Shown one piece after another: positions 18,155 through 26,844 of a stretch of 64,000 nucleotides of DNA. Source of the DNA: Pseudomonadota bacterium (GTDB lineage: Bacteria; Desulfobacterota; Binatia; Binatales; Binataceae); contig JAJPIG010000005.1 in assembly GCA_021324855.1 (NCBI GenBank), positions 28,789 through 92,788 on the forward strand, in the 5' to 3' direction. The notes beneath the pieces are model-generated. The model worked only from the letters and a program-made list of their open reading frames with translations, was not told the origin of the DNA and made no database searches. The position numbers were made by a program, and so were the translations under genes. Positions within the stretch are counted from its first letter, which is position 1. Each line of letters opens with the position of its first letter.

Positions 18155-18937
18155 TTGGCAGTCAGACGCAATTCGCGGCCGCCGCGCGCGCGCCGCGCGC
18201 GCGGCGGCCGCGAGCTGATCGTCGAGGCGCGCGGGCGTTTCGTCCTCGCGACGCTCAACCGCCCGCGCGCCGGAAATCGAATCACGCCCGTAATGGCGAG
18301 CCAGCTCATCGAGCTCGCCGAACGTGTCGAAGATGACGACGAAATCCTGATGCTCGCGATCACCGGAGCCGGTGCGGTTTTCTGCATCGGTTTCGAACCC
18401 GGCGTCGATTCGCGCCTCGTCGAATCGCTCGCCGCGCTCGCCAAGCCGACCCTCGCGATTATCAACGGCGACGCTTTCGACGAGGGGCTCGAACTCGCGC
18501 TCGCTCTCGACCTGCGGATTGCCGCCGCACGGGCGCGATTCGCGATGACCCAGCCGCAGCGCGGACGTTTGCCGCGCTTTGGCGGCACGCAGCGTTTGCC
18601 GCGCATCATCGGCGCCCCGCGCGCCCTGCGGATGCTGCTGACGGGCGAAGCGATCGACGGACGCGCCGCGCTTGCCTCCGGACTGGTCGGCGAGCTTGCC
18701 GCCTCGCCGGCGCGGCTGCGAAAGCTGGCGGCGGAACGGATCGAATCGCTTTTGAAGCGCGCGCCGCTCGCCGTTCGGATGGCGAAGGAGGCGGTCATCA
18801 AGGGCTACGATATGACGCTCGTGCAAGGTATAAGGCTGGAGGAAGATCTTTACGCGCTGCTCCAGACCACCGCGGATCGGAGCGAAGGGGTGCGGGCGTT
18901 TCTCGACAAGCGTCGCCCGCTCTTCAAGGGAAGTTGA
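18155..18937 (+). CDS. Crotonase-family protein lacking the second catalytic Glu
   Basis: A 260-residue enoyl-CoA hydratase/isomerase-family protein. The N-terminal core ELIVEARGRFVLATLNRP is typical, and EGLELALALD keeps the first Glu, but the usual second Glu is Gln in MTQPQRGRLPRFGGTQ. The reaction may thus be isomerisation, hydrolysis or dehalogenation rather than hydration. The start is unclear: TTG 18155 is in frame three bases after the ligase stop; CTG 18215 lies after a very stable hairpin. Last gene of the operon. Confidence 0.78.
   Translation: MAVRRNSRPPRARRARGGRELIVEARGRFVLATLNRPRAGNRITPVMASQLIELAERVEDDDEILMLAITGAGAVFCIGFEPGVDSRLVESLAALAKPTLAIINGDAFDEGLELALALDLRIAAARARFAMTQPQRGRLPRFGGTQRLPRIIGAPRALRMLLTGEAIDGRAALASGLVGELAASPARLRKLAAERIESLLKRAPLAVRMAKEAVIKGYDMTLVQGIRLEEDLYALLQTTADRSEGVRAFLDKRRPLFKGS
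18174..18212. repeat. Perfect 18-bp all-GC inverted repeat at the start of the crotonase gene
   Basis: Arm CGCGGCCGCCGCGCGCGC, loop GCC, exact complementary arm. It falls within the first 20 codons if TTG 18155 is the start, encoding an Arg/Pro-rich stretch. It has no T-run, so it is not a standard terminator. Confidence 0.9.
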
Positions 18938-18996
18938 TGCGCGTAGAGTCCGTCGGATAAATGACGGAGAAAATTTTGGAACGTAGATGACGAAAT

Positions 18997-19113
18997 ATGG
19001 CGAATACGCTGGGTAAGATTTACGAATGCTCCAAGTGCGGCTCGCGAGTGATCGTGACCAAAGCCGGAAACGGCACGCTCAAATGCTGCGGCGCTCCGAT
19101 GCAGCAGAAATAG
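18997..19113 (+). CDS. dfx: Desulforedoxin (copy 2)
   Basis: A 38-residue protein, the classic desulforedoxin length: GKIYECSKCGSRV followed by TLKCCGAPMQQK. Four Cys (C-x2-C, C-C) bind one rubredoxin-like iron. It is closer to the canonical desulforedoxin than copy 1 and lacks the tail. It lies 59 bases after the crotonase gene and 16 before a membrane protein gene. The two copies share TLGK/ALGK starts, so they are paralogues. Electron partner unknown; no superoxide reductase in the window. Confidence 0.92.
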   Translation: MANTLGKIYECSKCGSRVIVTKAGNGTLKCCGAPMQQK

Positions 19114-19129
19114 CCGTTTAGCCGATTCG

Positions 19130-20053
19130 ATGGCCGCGGGCGAGCATCCGTTGTTGATCGATTTGATCCTGCCGCCGTGGCGTCGCTTCGAAATCATCAG
19201 CCATCGCACACCCCGGGAGGCGATCGCGGCGTTGCGCGATGCGACCGAGGAGCGGCGCTTTTTCCGGATGCCGTTTTCGGACGCGCGCGAGTTCGAGGGC
19301 GTAGTCGACGGCGACCGCTTTGCGATTAGCCGCGTGATCCGTTATCGCAATTCGCTGCGCCCGCTGATTCTCGGGCGCGTCGAGGCGGCGCCGGCCGGCA
19401 CGCGCATCGGGATCGTGATGCGCCCCGACTGGATGGCGCTGATCTCGATCGTTCTGATCCTGACGGTCGCGATGACCATCCTGGTTCTTACCGAGATCGG
19501 AGTCGGCGCCGTGCATGGCCGCTCGGCCGGCTTCGGGCTTATCGTCGCGGTGTTGGCCGGCAGCTACCTGATGATCAGCATACCGTTCGGACTGGAGGCG
19601 CGGCGGGCGAGTGCAGCGCTGCGGCGCCTGCTATGCGCCAAAGAACTGATCCACGCGCCGGGCCGGGAACCTGCGGCAGGTGCGTATCGGCGTACCTACG
19701 AGGCGCAGCTTCAGGCGGGTGCTCCGTATGCAAAGCAGCAGATGCGGCATCAGTCACGCATCCGCCGCGCCTTCATCGCCTACCTCATCGTGGTTTCGCT
19801 CATTGGCTTCAGCGCCTTCGCATACTTCGGCGTGACCTACAGCTCCGGCGCAAAGAGTCCCAACGTCTCGCAGAGCGCCGCCCTTACGAATCACGGCGCG
19901 ACGGTCTATGTCACGCCGCAGCAGAAATTCATAGTCACTCTTCTGCAGGCGCTGATGTTCGGTGGGATCATCTCGGCGATGCTGGGCGGGCTGGTTATCG
20001 ACCGGATGCTCGGCGTGCCGCTGTTCTCGAATCCAACCCGCCGTTGGAGTTGA
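19130..20053 (+). CDS. Integral membrane protein, unknown function
   Basis: A 307-residue protein with about four membrane segments: two in residues 100-150 (MALISIVLILTVAMTILVL and the next), one near 220 (AFIAYLIVVSLIGFSAFAYF) and one near the C-terminus (LLQALMFGGIISAMLGGLVI). The N-terminal 90 residues are soluble and beta-rich. No family recognised. It is probably co-transcribed with the desulforedoxin before it. Confidence 0.65.
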   Translation: MAAGEHPLLIDLILPPWRRFEIISHRTPREAIAALRDATEERRFFRMPFSDAREFEGVVDGDRFAISRVIRYRNSLRPLILGRVEAAPAGTRIGIVMRPDWMALISIVLILTVAMTILVLTEIGVGAVHGRSAGFGLIVAVLAGSYLMISIPFGLEARRASAALRRLLCAKELIHAPGREPAAGAYRRTYEAQLQAGAPYAKQQMRHQSRIRRAFIAYLIVVSLIGFSAFAYFGVTYSSGAKSPNVSQSAALTNHGATVYVTPQQKFIVTLLQALMFGGIISAMLGGLVIDRMLGVPLFSNPTRRWS

Positions 20054-20059
20054 GCGATC

Positions 20060-20911
20060 TCAGATCGCGTTGAAACCTTCGCGGCTGAAGAGCACGCGCC
20101 CGACGCCGAGACGCGCGTGCAACGCTCTCATCAAATCGTTCTCTGCGCCCGGCCGGAACCATCCCTCGAACCCGGAACGCTCGTACAGCGCGCCGATTTC
20201 CAGCGCGCGCGATCGCCGGCCGTTTGCGCCGTCGCCGTCGAAGTAGGTATCGACGATTACGCGGTCGGCGATACTGTCGAGAAGGTCGGCAAAGCGCTCC
20301 GCGCGATTCGGCAACATCGGCGCGATTGCGATTTGGGTGAAAATTCCGGCGGCCCGCAGCCGGCGAGCGGTCAGGATACGGCGTGCGACCGAGGGCGACG
20401 TCGGGGTGAGCATGCGCCGGACCGAATCGTCGTCGGTCTCGATCGTGAGCGAGACGATCGCGCGGTCACCGAGCGCATGAATCAGATCGATATCGCGCTC
20501 GACGATCGGACTCCGCGTCTGGACCAGAATTCGGCGCGGCGGAGCGGTCACGAACGCTTCCAACGCGGCGCGTGTCAGCCCGAGTCGTCGTTCGATTCCC
20601 TGGTACGGGTCGGTCGCGCTCGACATGAAGATCGTCGCAGCGTCGAGCCGTCCGGTCGCCTCGAGCTCCGCAAGCTCGCGCGCCAATAACGTTGGAAGGT
20701 TGCGCTTGGCGATCACCCAACTGCCCCAAGGGCCGTTTTCCGCGCGCGCCACAGGGAGCATCCGCACGTAGCAGTACGGGCATCCCCCGTGCTCGCCGAA
20801 CGCGCATCCGACGTACGGATTGAGGGTGAAGCCGAAACCCTTGAGGAAGCCGCCGGTGGGAGTGAGAGCACGCGTCGCGTCCCGCAGAAGGTAACGTCGC
20901 GAACGCGGCAT
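20060..20911 (-). CDS. Radical SAM protein, SplB-like (COG1533)
   Basis: A 283-residue radical SAM enzyme of the spore-photoproduct-lyase-like group. The cluster motif reads GCAFGEHGGCPYCYV, giving Cys36-x7-Cys44-x2-Cys47 rather than the CX3CX2C usual in this group. TIFMSSATDPYQ and LVQTRSPIVERDID are typical of the family. The start at ATG 20911 (MPRSRRYLLRDA) is preferred because the longer frame runs into the divergent gene at 21060. Function unknown; these proteins are not proven photolyases. Confidence 0.78.
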   Translation of the reverse strand: MPRSRRYLLRDATRALTPTGGFLKGFGFTLNPYVGCAFGEHGGCPYCYVRMLPVARAENGPWGSWVIAKRNLPTLLARELAELEATGRLDAATIFMSSATDPYQGIERRLGLTRAALEAFVTAPPRRILVQTRSPIVERDIDLIHALGDRAIVSLTIETDDDSVRRMLTPTSPSVARRILTARRLRAAGIFTQIAIAPMLPNRAERFADLLDSIADRVIVDTYFDGDGANGRRSRALEIGALYERSGFEGWFRPGAENDLMRALHARLGVGRVLFSREGFNAI

Positions 20912-21059
20912 TTCTGGCCCGAGAACCGCGGTGAGCGATGGCGTCGACGCCGGACTCACGGTCGCTCTCAGCTTAATCCAGATGAACGATGGAAGCGACT
21001 TGGCTTCTCTCTGTTCTGTGCGATTGACTTCGCTATGCTCGCGAACCAACAATAGGCCC

Positions 21060-21482
21060 ATGCGGCGATGGGCAATCAGTTTAGGTTTGGCGCTCGTCCT
21101 CGGTCTCGCACCGATCGTGCACGCGCAATTCGCCCAGGATCAGCAGGATCCGAGTGAGTACGACGAAGACGACTCGCAGCCCCTGAAGGTCGCGAGCTAC
21201 TTTATCGCGCCGATAGGTTTCGCCCTCGAATGGACGGTAACGCGTCCGCTGAATTACCTGGCGACCAGGACCCCGCTTGCGCCAGCGATGAATCCCGAAG
21301 CCGATCAATTCTACGGGCCGCCCAAGATGGCCCAGTTGCCGCCGCCCGACAAGTTTGCACCCGAGCCCTACGAAGCTAACCCGTCCGAAGCGAAAGTTCC
21401 GCTCGTCGGCCAGCCGCCGCCGAAGGGTCCCGAGATTCAGCCCGCTCCTCCGCCGCCCACCGGGCAATCGGCGTTGCATTGA
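21060..21482 (+). CDS. Small exported Pro-rich protein, unknown
   Basis: A 140-residue protein with a clear signal peptide (MRRWAISLGLALVLGLAPIV, cut after HAQ). The mature part is acidic at first, then a short hydrophobic segment with WTVTRPLNYLATRTPLAP, and a Pro-rich C-terminus. No family recognised. Divergent from the radical SAM gene. Confidence 0.6.
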   Translation: MRRWAISLGLALVLGLAPIVHAQFAQDQQDPSEYDEDDSQPLKVASYFIAPIGFALEWTVTRPLNYLATRTPLAPAMNPEADQFYGPPKMAQLPPPDKFAPEPYEANPSEAKVPLVGQPPPKGPEIQPAPPPPTGQSALH

Positions 21483-21556
21483 GGCCCGCTTCCGCTTCTA
21501 TTCTGTCGATGACCTCCGCGGCCTGAACCGGTCGTTTTCATCCGCTCGTTTCGCCG

Positions 21557-22360
21557 ATGCCCAAAACCAACGTCGGTGCGATAAACCTGAACTACGAAAC
21601 GTTCGGCAGCGGCGATCCGTTGCTGCTGATCATGGGCTTCGGGATGCCGGGGGTTGCGTGGACTCCCGTGCTCCCGTTTCTTAGCGGCTTCAAGTCGATC
21701 TATTTCGACAATCGTGGCACCGGCAATTCAGACCGGCCGGAGGGCGCTTACACGATTGGCGCGATGGCCGACGATGCGGCGGGATTGCTCGATGCGCTCA
21801 AGATCGAAAAGGCGAAGGTATACGGCGTCTCGATGGGCGGGATGATCGCGCAGGAGCTTACGCTGCGTCATCCGGAGCGTGTCGAGAAGCTGGTGCTCGG
21901 ATGCACGGCGGCGGGGGGATCGACCGCCCGAATGGCGCCGTTCGACGTGCTTGAGAAACTCATCGCGAGCGTCCGACTGATGGCGACCAAGCCGGAAGAG
22001 GCGCTGGATGTTTTAATCCCCCTGCTGTACCCGGCGGACTTCATCGGCAAGCATCCGGAGATCAAGCCGTTGATGCTAGCCGGACTCAAGATGGCGCCGC
22101 CGACGCCGCCGGAGACCGCAGATCGCACGGTGGCGGGCCTAATCCAGTTCAATACGTACGACCGATTGCCGCAGATCAAATGCCCGGTGCTGATCGTCCA
22201 TGGCACGGCGGATCGGATAATACCGGCCGAGAACGCGAATATCATGAAGGGGCGACTTCCGAACGCCGAAGTCATGTTGATACCTGACGCGGGTCACGGC
22301 TACTGGGCCGCCGATCCGATCGGGATTCATCAGCGGATCTCAGCGTGGCTGAAGAATTAA
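21557..22360 (+). CDS. Alpha/beta hydrolase
   Basis: A 267-residue hydrolase. Oxyanion MGFGMPG, nucleophile elbow GVSMGGM (Ser), acid in VHGTADRIIP (Asp) and the His in PDAGHGYW are all in place. It resembles esterase, 3-oxoadipate-enol-lactonase and haloperoxidase relatives. Monocistronic and ends at a likely bidirectional terminator. Substrate unknown. Confidence 0.88.
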   Translation: MPKTNVGAINLNYETFGSGDPLLLIMGFGMPGVAWTPVLPFLSGFKSIYFDNRGTGNSDRPEGAYTIGAMADDAAGLLDALKIEKAKVYGVSMGGMIAQELTLRHPERVEKLVLGCTAAGGSTARMAPFDVLEKLIASVRLMATKPEEALDVLIPLLYPADFIGKHPEIKPLMLAGLKMAPPTPPETADRTVAGLIQFNTYDRLPQIKCPVLIVHGTADRIIPAENANIMKGRLPNAEVMLIPDAGHGYWAADPIGIHQRISAWLKN

Positions 22361-22379
22361 TTAAATTAAGAAAACGCCG

Positions 22380-22420
22380 GCCATCTCGGCGGGCGCTGAA
22401 CCCCAGTCCGCCGAAATGGC
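22380..22420. terminator. Probable bidirectional terminator between convergent genes
   Basis: GCCATCTCGGCGG pairs with CCGCCGAAATGGC (one mismatch, 15-base loop). On the minus strand it is followed by a T-rich stretch (GTTTTCTTAATTTAATT). Confidence 0.6.
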
Positions 22421-22428
22421 GAAAAATT

Positions 22429-22860
22429 TCAGGCGCGGTGGGCGCGCCTGGCGCCGCGGCGCGTGCGGATGCTGATCTTGCCGTTGCGGACCACGGGCGA
22501 CCGTCGGGCGAGCCGCCGAGTCGCGATGCCGCTGAGCTGCTCCTCGCGCCATCGGAGCAGACCGGAACGCAGGTAACGCGGCTCGATCCCCAACGTCTCG
22601 CAGACGGTATTGAAGGAGAATGGGCCGTCGCTGTCGTCGTTGCAGAGCCACTCTTCGGCTTCGCTGAAAAGGCGCTTGCGCGCGCCGTTGCGAGTGACCG
22701 CATTATTCTGGAAGCACCGAAGCGCGTCCTCAAGCACCGCCATCATCAGACGCTTCACCGGACGCATCACGCTATCGTCGCGGCGCTCGTCGTAATACTG
22801 TTCGGGCGTCAGCACTTCAGGTGTAAAGAGCGATCCTAGTACGCCGCTTTCCCAATCCAT
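22429..22860 (-). CDS. Conserved hypothetical protein, possibly helical DNA-binding
   Basis: A 143-residue basic-tailed protein starting MDWESGVLGSLF. EAEEWLCNDDSDGPFSFNTVCETLGIEPRYL looks like a helix-turn-helix (FNTVCETLGIEPRYLRSGL), and the C-terminus is Arg-rich. I recognise the type as a recurrent hypothetical in Deltaproteobacteria-like genomes but know no function; a transcription regulator is plausible. The upstream 620 bases carry no gene. Confidence 0.65.
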   Translation of the reverse strand: MDWESGVLGSLFTPEVLTPEQYYDERRDDSVMRPVKRLMMAVLEDALRCFQNNAVTRNGARKRLFSEAEEWLCNDDSDGPFSFNTVCETLGIEPRYLRSGLLRWREEQLSGIATRRLARRSPVVRNGKISIRTRRGARRAHRA

Positions 22861-23481
22861 GGTGGACCTGTTCTCCCCTCTCGCTTTCCGGCCTTGGCGT
22901 GTGCCGCTGCTGCGGCTTTTGAAAAGAATGGCAGCAATGCGCGTGCCGATCGGCGCGCCCAATCAGAACGGAATTGAATTTGCCGACAATTCGTTCCAAT
23001 TCAGCCGAAAAGCGCCGACTCGGCGCCGGATTTGTCGACGATCGGTGCAGACGGAGCATCGATCCCGTCTATGAGATTCATTCATCGCCCTATCGCCGCT
23101 TTGGCATAATCGCGAATTTTCAACGATTTCGGGCGCTTTCCATAGTCTGCCTAGTATAGCGGCAGGTTGCGCCAATCTAGATTGGAAAGCCCGGCTCTTA
23201 TTCGATTGGGGTCAGCGGGTATCGCTTAAACGAATCTAACCACGCTTTTTTGGCATCCATCAGCCAGAAAAATGGCGCCGAGAGTTGCCAACCGGATAGT
23301 GAAAAATTTGCGATGCTAGGCGCTGATTAGCCGAAAATTATCGGCGTGACTATGGTGTAAAAGCTACAACAGAGTTGCAGTTCTGCACGCTTTCCGACTT
23401 CTCACTCGTAGCGGCAGTCCGAGAAGTGAGCAGCGGGCTGCATAATTCGACCCTGCCGGATTTTCTTACAGCCGGTCTCCT
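22861..23481. other. Gene-free stretch of about 620 bases
   Basis: Noticeably richer in A+T than the flanks, no convincing ORF on either strand. It should hold the promoter of the hypothetical gene at its left and the 3' end region of the Lon-domain gene at its right. A 7-bp hairpin (ACTTCTC/GAGAAGT) near 23395-23430 is too weak to call. A small RNA is possible but unsupported. Confidence 0.5.
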
Positions 23482-24138
23482 TTACTGCATTGTGCCGCTT
23501 CCGTCGGGACCGTGAGGACCGAGCTTTCGCTCCTCGATCTTGAACGTCAGGATATCGATCAGGCGCGCGACGCGCTCAGGGCCTGCCTCCAAAAGGGTCT
23601 GCTTTTCGATTGGCGCAATATCCAGGTGGAAACATAGCAGATTGATTAGCGCCGCACCGCCAAGTCCGCGCTCCTCAACCAGCGTATTCCAAGCCTGTTC
23701 GGCGGAATTAGTTCCAAGGTACCCGAACAGAATCTCCCGGATGGTCTCCATTGTCTCGGGATCGGTCGCCAGTGCCGAACCGCCGACCGGACGCCATTCG
23801 ATCTCGCCCCGCCGATAAGTCCGATCGCGAAGCTCACGGATGACCCGGAACTCGCTAAGACCTTCGAGGACCAGATTGTAACGTCCGTCCGGCAGACGTT
23901 CGAGCTCGTCGATGCGTCCGGCGCATCCGATATCGAAGATATCCGGCCGCGCGTAGTAATCCTCTTCCCAGTTTGCCTTCAGCAGGACCATCCCCACGAT
24001 GCCGCTGCTTTCGTCGATGTCGGCGATCATTTGGCGATAGCGCGGCTCAAAGATGTGCAGCGGTACGCGCAAGCCGGGAAACATCACGAAGTTTGGCAGC
24101 GGGAACAATGGAATTATGCTGGGAAGCTCAGCCACGGC
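23482..24138 (-). CDS. Lon N-terminal (substrate-binding) domain protein
   Basis: A stand-alone LON/La N-terminal domain of 218 residues without ATPase or protease parts. IIPLFPLPNFVMFPG and LHIFEPRYRQMI are hallmark motifs. Such proteins are common and may present substrates or regulate proteolysis. I use the GTG at 24138 (VAELPSIIPLFPL) as start; an ATG at 24234 is in frame but adds 32 residues without family resemblance. Confidence 0.85.
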   Translation of the reverse strand, partial: AVAELPSIIPLFPLPNFVMFPGLRVPLHIFEPRYRQMIADIDESSGIVGMVLLKANWEEDYYARPDIFDIGCAGRIDELERLPDGRYNLVLEGLSEFRVIRELRDRTYRRGEIEWRPVGGSALATDPETMETIREILFGYLGTNSAEQAWNTLVEERGLGGAALINLLCFHLDIAPIEKQTLLEAGPERVARLIDILTFKIEERKLGPHGPDGSGTMQ

Positions 24139-24402
24139 ATCGCTCTGAAAGCGGCTCCGGTCGATTCTGAGGTTAGAAGCAGTCGTCGCAGGCGTCAAGC
24201 TGGAAATCACGCAATGACTCGTGTCGACGCGCACGGTGTTCGCTGGTACGCCGTCAGACTATACTGGTTACGTAAATCTGGCGGTAAGAGCTGCAACGAA
24301 GACGCCGATCATCTGGAAAGAAAGCAGTCGTGATATCTGTCAGGAGGACCCCCAACATCAGAAAGCGGGCCGCGCACAATTCTCAAGAGCAGGTGGCGAA
24401 AC

Positions 24403-25875
24403 ATGCCGACTGATCTCTTTATAGGCGGCGCGTATCGGTCGGCCGCTCACAATGCACGCTTTCCGGTGATCGAACCGGCGACCGAACGCGAATTGGCGCA
24501 GGTAGCGATCGCCGCCGAGCAGGATGTTGCCGACGCCGTCGAAGCGGCGCGCGTCGCGGCTGATAGCGGGCCCTGGCCCGCGATGAACGCGGAAGCGCGC
24601 GCACGAATCCTCAACCGGATGGCCGACGGTATCGAGCGACGCGCGAAGGAACTCGGCACGCTCGAGGCCCGCGATGTCGGTAAGCCGGTCAGCGAATGCG
24701 TGAATCACGACATCGCGCGCGCGGCAAAAAACATCCGGTTCTTCGCCGCGGCCGCTGAAGCATGGACCCAGGAGGCGTCGTTCAGCGACGCGAAGTTTCT
24801 CGGCGCAGATCTGAAGCTGATGAGCGTGACGGCGCGGAGTCCGCTGGGCGTCGGCGCGATCATTATCCCCTGGAATTCGCCGCTGATGCTGGCGACGTGG
24901 AATCTCGGCCCGTGCCTCGCAACCGGCAACACCTGCGTGCTTAAACCCTCCGAACTCGCGCCGCTCACATCGCTCGCGCTCGGCGAGATCGCCGCCGAAG
25001 CAGGATTGCCGCCCGGCGTGCTCAACGTGATAACCGGGCTCGGCGCAACCGGCGCCGCACTGGTGAATCATCCGGACGTCGACGCGATTGCGTTTACGGG
25101 AGGCGTCGGAACCGGCCGCAGCGTGATGGCCGCCGCATCGGGATCGCTCAAGCGCGTCACGCTCGAACTGGGCGGCAAATCGCCGAACCTGGTGTTTTCC
25201 GATGCCGACTTGAAGCGTTCAGCCGCAGGCGTCGCGCGATCGATCTTTCGCAGCCAAGGTCAGTCATGTGTCGCCGGCTCGCGTCTGCTGATCGATCGGC
25301 GGATCGCCGATGAGTTTCTTGCGCTACTGCTTGAACAGGTTTCAAAAATCAGAATTGGTGATCCGCTCGATGCCGCCACCGAGTATGGCCCGCTGATTTC
25401 GGCAAGCCATCGCGAACGTGTCCATGCCTTTGTCACCGAGGCCGTGGCCGCCGGGGCGACATTGCTTTGCGGCGGCTCCGTGCCATCGAAACCGGAGCGC
25501 GGTTACTACTATTTGCCAACGATTCTCGACAACATCGACGAAAAGTCGCGCGCCGTGTGCGAAGAGATCTTCGGTCCCGTGCTGACCGTCCAACGCTTCG
25601 ACGATGAAGAAGATGCGATTGCAAAAGCCAACGCCACTCGCTTCGGACTCTCGGCCTACATCTGGACCACGCGCATCGAACGCGCGCTCCGAGTTGCGAA
25701 TCGGCTCAAGGCCGGAATGGTCTGGGTCAACAGCTTTTTCCTGCGCGATCTGCGGACTCCGTTCGGCGGCGCGCGCCAGAGCGGACTCGGACGCCAGGGC
25801 GGACGCTACAGCCTCGAGTTCTGGACCGAGCCGCGGATGATCTGCATGACCTATGGGGAGGACAGCCATGGGTGA
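24403..25875 (+). CDS. Aldehyde dehydrogenase, HpaE/hydroxymuconic-semialdehyde type
   Basis: A 490-residue NAD(P)-dependent aldehyde dehydrogenase. IIPWNSPLML binds the cofactor, LELGGKSPN holds the general base, and GQSCVAGSR holds the nucleophile Cys289. It overlaps the next gene, a class III extradiol dioxygenase, by 8 bases. That pairing suggests it oxidises the semialdehyde made by ring cleavage, as HpaE does for 5-carboxymethyl-2-hydroxymuconate semialdehyde. Preceded by AGGTGG nine bases before the ATG. Confidence 0.85.
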   Translation: MPTDLFIGGAYRSAAHNARFPVIEPATERELAQVAIAAEQDVADAVEAARVAADSGPWPAMNAEARARILNRMADGIERRAKELGTLEARDVGKPVSECVNHDIARAAKNIRFFAAAAEAWTQEASFSDAKFLGADLKLMSVTARSPLGVGAIIIPWNSPLMLATWNLGPCLATGNTCVLKPSELAPLTSLALGEIAAEAGLPPGVLNVITGLGATGAALVNHPDVDAIAFTGGVGTGRSVMAAASGSLKRVTLELGGKSPNLVFSDADLKRSAAGVARSIFRSQGQSCVAGSRLLIDRRIADEFLALLLEQVSKIRIGDPLDAATEYGPLISASHRERVHAFVTEAVAAGATLLCGGSVPSKPERGYYYLPTILDNIDEKSRAVCEEIFGPVLTVQRFDDEEDAIAKANATRFGLSAYIWTTRIERALRVANRLKAGMVWVNSFFLRDLRTPFGGARQSGLGRQGGRYSLEFWTEPRMICMTYGEDSHG

Positions 25876-26740
25876 GGTGGTTGCCGCGATTCTGACCACG
25901 CATGTGCCGCGCCTGATGATTCACGATCTCGAAGCGCGCCGCGCTTACATGGGCAGGCAGATATCCACCTTTTACGAGGCGATGGAACGCGTCGAACGGG
26001 AGCGCCTGCAGGCGCTCCCGTTCGACACCTTCGTGCTCTTCGATACGCATTGGTTCACGACCGTCGAATACGTGCTGAACGCACACGAACGGCTCGCCGG
26101 CGTCTACACCTCGGAAGAGTTGCCGCAGATGCTGCACGACCATCCGTATGACTACCCGGGCGATCCCGACCTCGCGCACGCGATCGAGCTTGCGGCACGG
26201 CGGAACGGCGTGCGCGCCGTTGCATCGAGCCATCGGAACCTGCCGATCCACTATCCGACGCTCAACGTGATGTACTATTTCAATCCCGGCGCGCGGCGGC
26301 GCGTGCTCTCGATCGGCGTCTGCCAGACGGCCTCGGTCGAAAACGATCTCGCCTTCGGCGCGGCGCTCGGCGAGGCAATTCGATTGAGCGATCGGCGTGT
26401 CGTGCTGATCGCATCAGGCGGCCTGTCGCATCGATTTTGGGAATACGATCGAATCCTGGAGCGGGCCTCTGCATCGCCCGACGACATCTACTCGGAGGAG
26501 AATCGCGCCTACGATGCGAAGATCATCGAATGGCTTAAGGCGGGACATCACGATGAGGTGCTCGCGAATGCGAACGACTTCCGCCGCCGATGCTCGCCGG
26601 AGGGCCGCTTCTCACATTACCTGATGATGGCGGGTGCGATGGGCGGTGCGGGATGGAACTGGCGCGGCGAACAGTTCGGCTCGTACGAGGCGGCGCTCGG
26701 CACCGGCCAGGCGATCATCTACTTCGCACGTCCGTCGTGA
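25868..26740 (+). CDS. Class III (LigB-type) extradiol ring-cleavage dioxygenase, HpaD-like
   Basis: A 290-residue LigB-superfamily protein similar to 3,4-dihydroxyphenylacetate 2,3-dioxygenase: Fe(II)-dependent meta-cleavage of a catechol. Metal and acid/base residues are likely in LTTHVPRL, DTHWFTT and SGGLSHRFWEY. The start is the ATG at 25868 (MGEVVAAILTTH), overlapping the aldehyde dehydrogenase stop. A perfect 36-base palindrome lies near codon 43. Substrate identity is inferred from family and neighbours. Confidence 0.87.
   Translation: MGEVVAAILTTHVPRLMIHDLEARRAYMGRQISTFYEAMERVERERLQALPFDTFVLFDTHWFTTVEYVLNAHERLAGVYTSEELPQMLHDHPYDYPGDPDLAHAIELAARRNGVRAVASSHRNLPIHYPTLNVMYYFNPGARRRVLSIGVCQTASVENDLAFGAALGEAIRLSDRRVVLIASGGLSHRFWEYDRILERASASPDDIYSEENRAYDAKIIEWLKAGHHDEVLANANDFRRRCSPEGRFSHYLMMAGAMGGAGWNWRGEQFGSYEAALGTGQAIIYFARPS
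25991..26026. repeat. Perfect 36-base palindrome inside the dioxygenase gene
   Basis: GTCGAACGGGAGCGCCTG is followed with no spacer by its exact reverse complement. It encodes VERERLQALPFD. Confidence 0.92.
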
Positions 26741-26844
26741 ATCCTTCGCCGGCATCAAGCCAGGCTTCCTCCTCACATTCAGAGCGGAGGCTGCTGAAGC
26801 GAAGAATGACGGGCCGAGATCCTGAGTGTGCGCAGGTCGGCGGC

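Noticed and set aside
24260..24265. TATACT as a -10 for the aldehyde dehydrogenase
   Set aside because: No matching -35 at 16-18 bases and no extended -10, so support is too weak.
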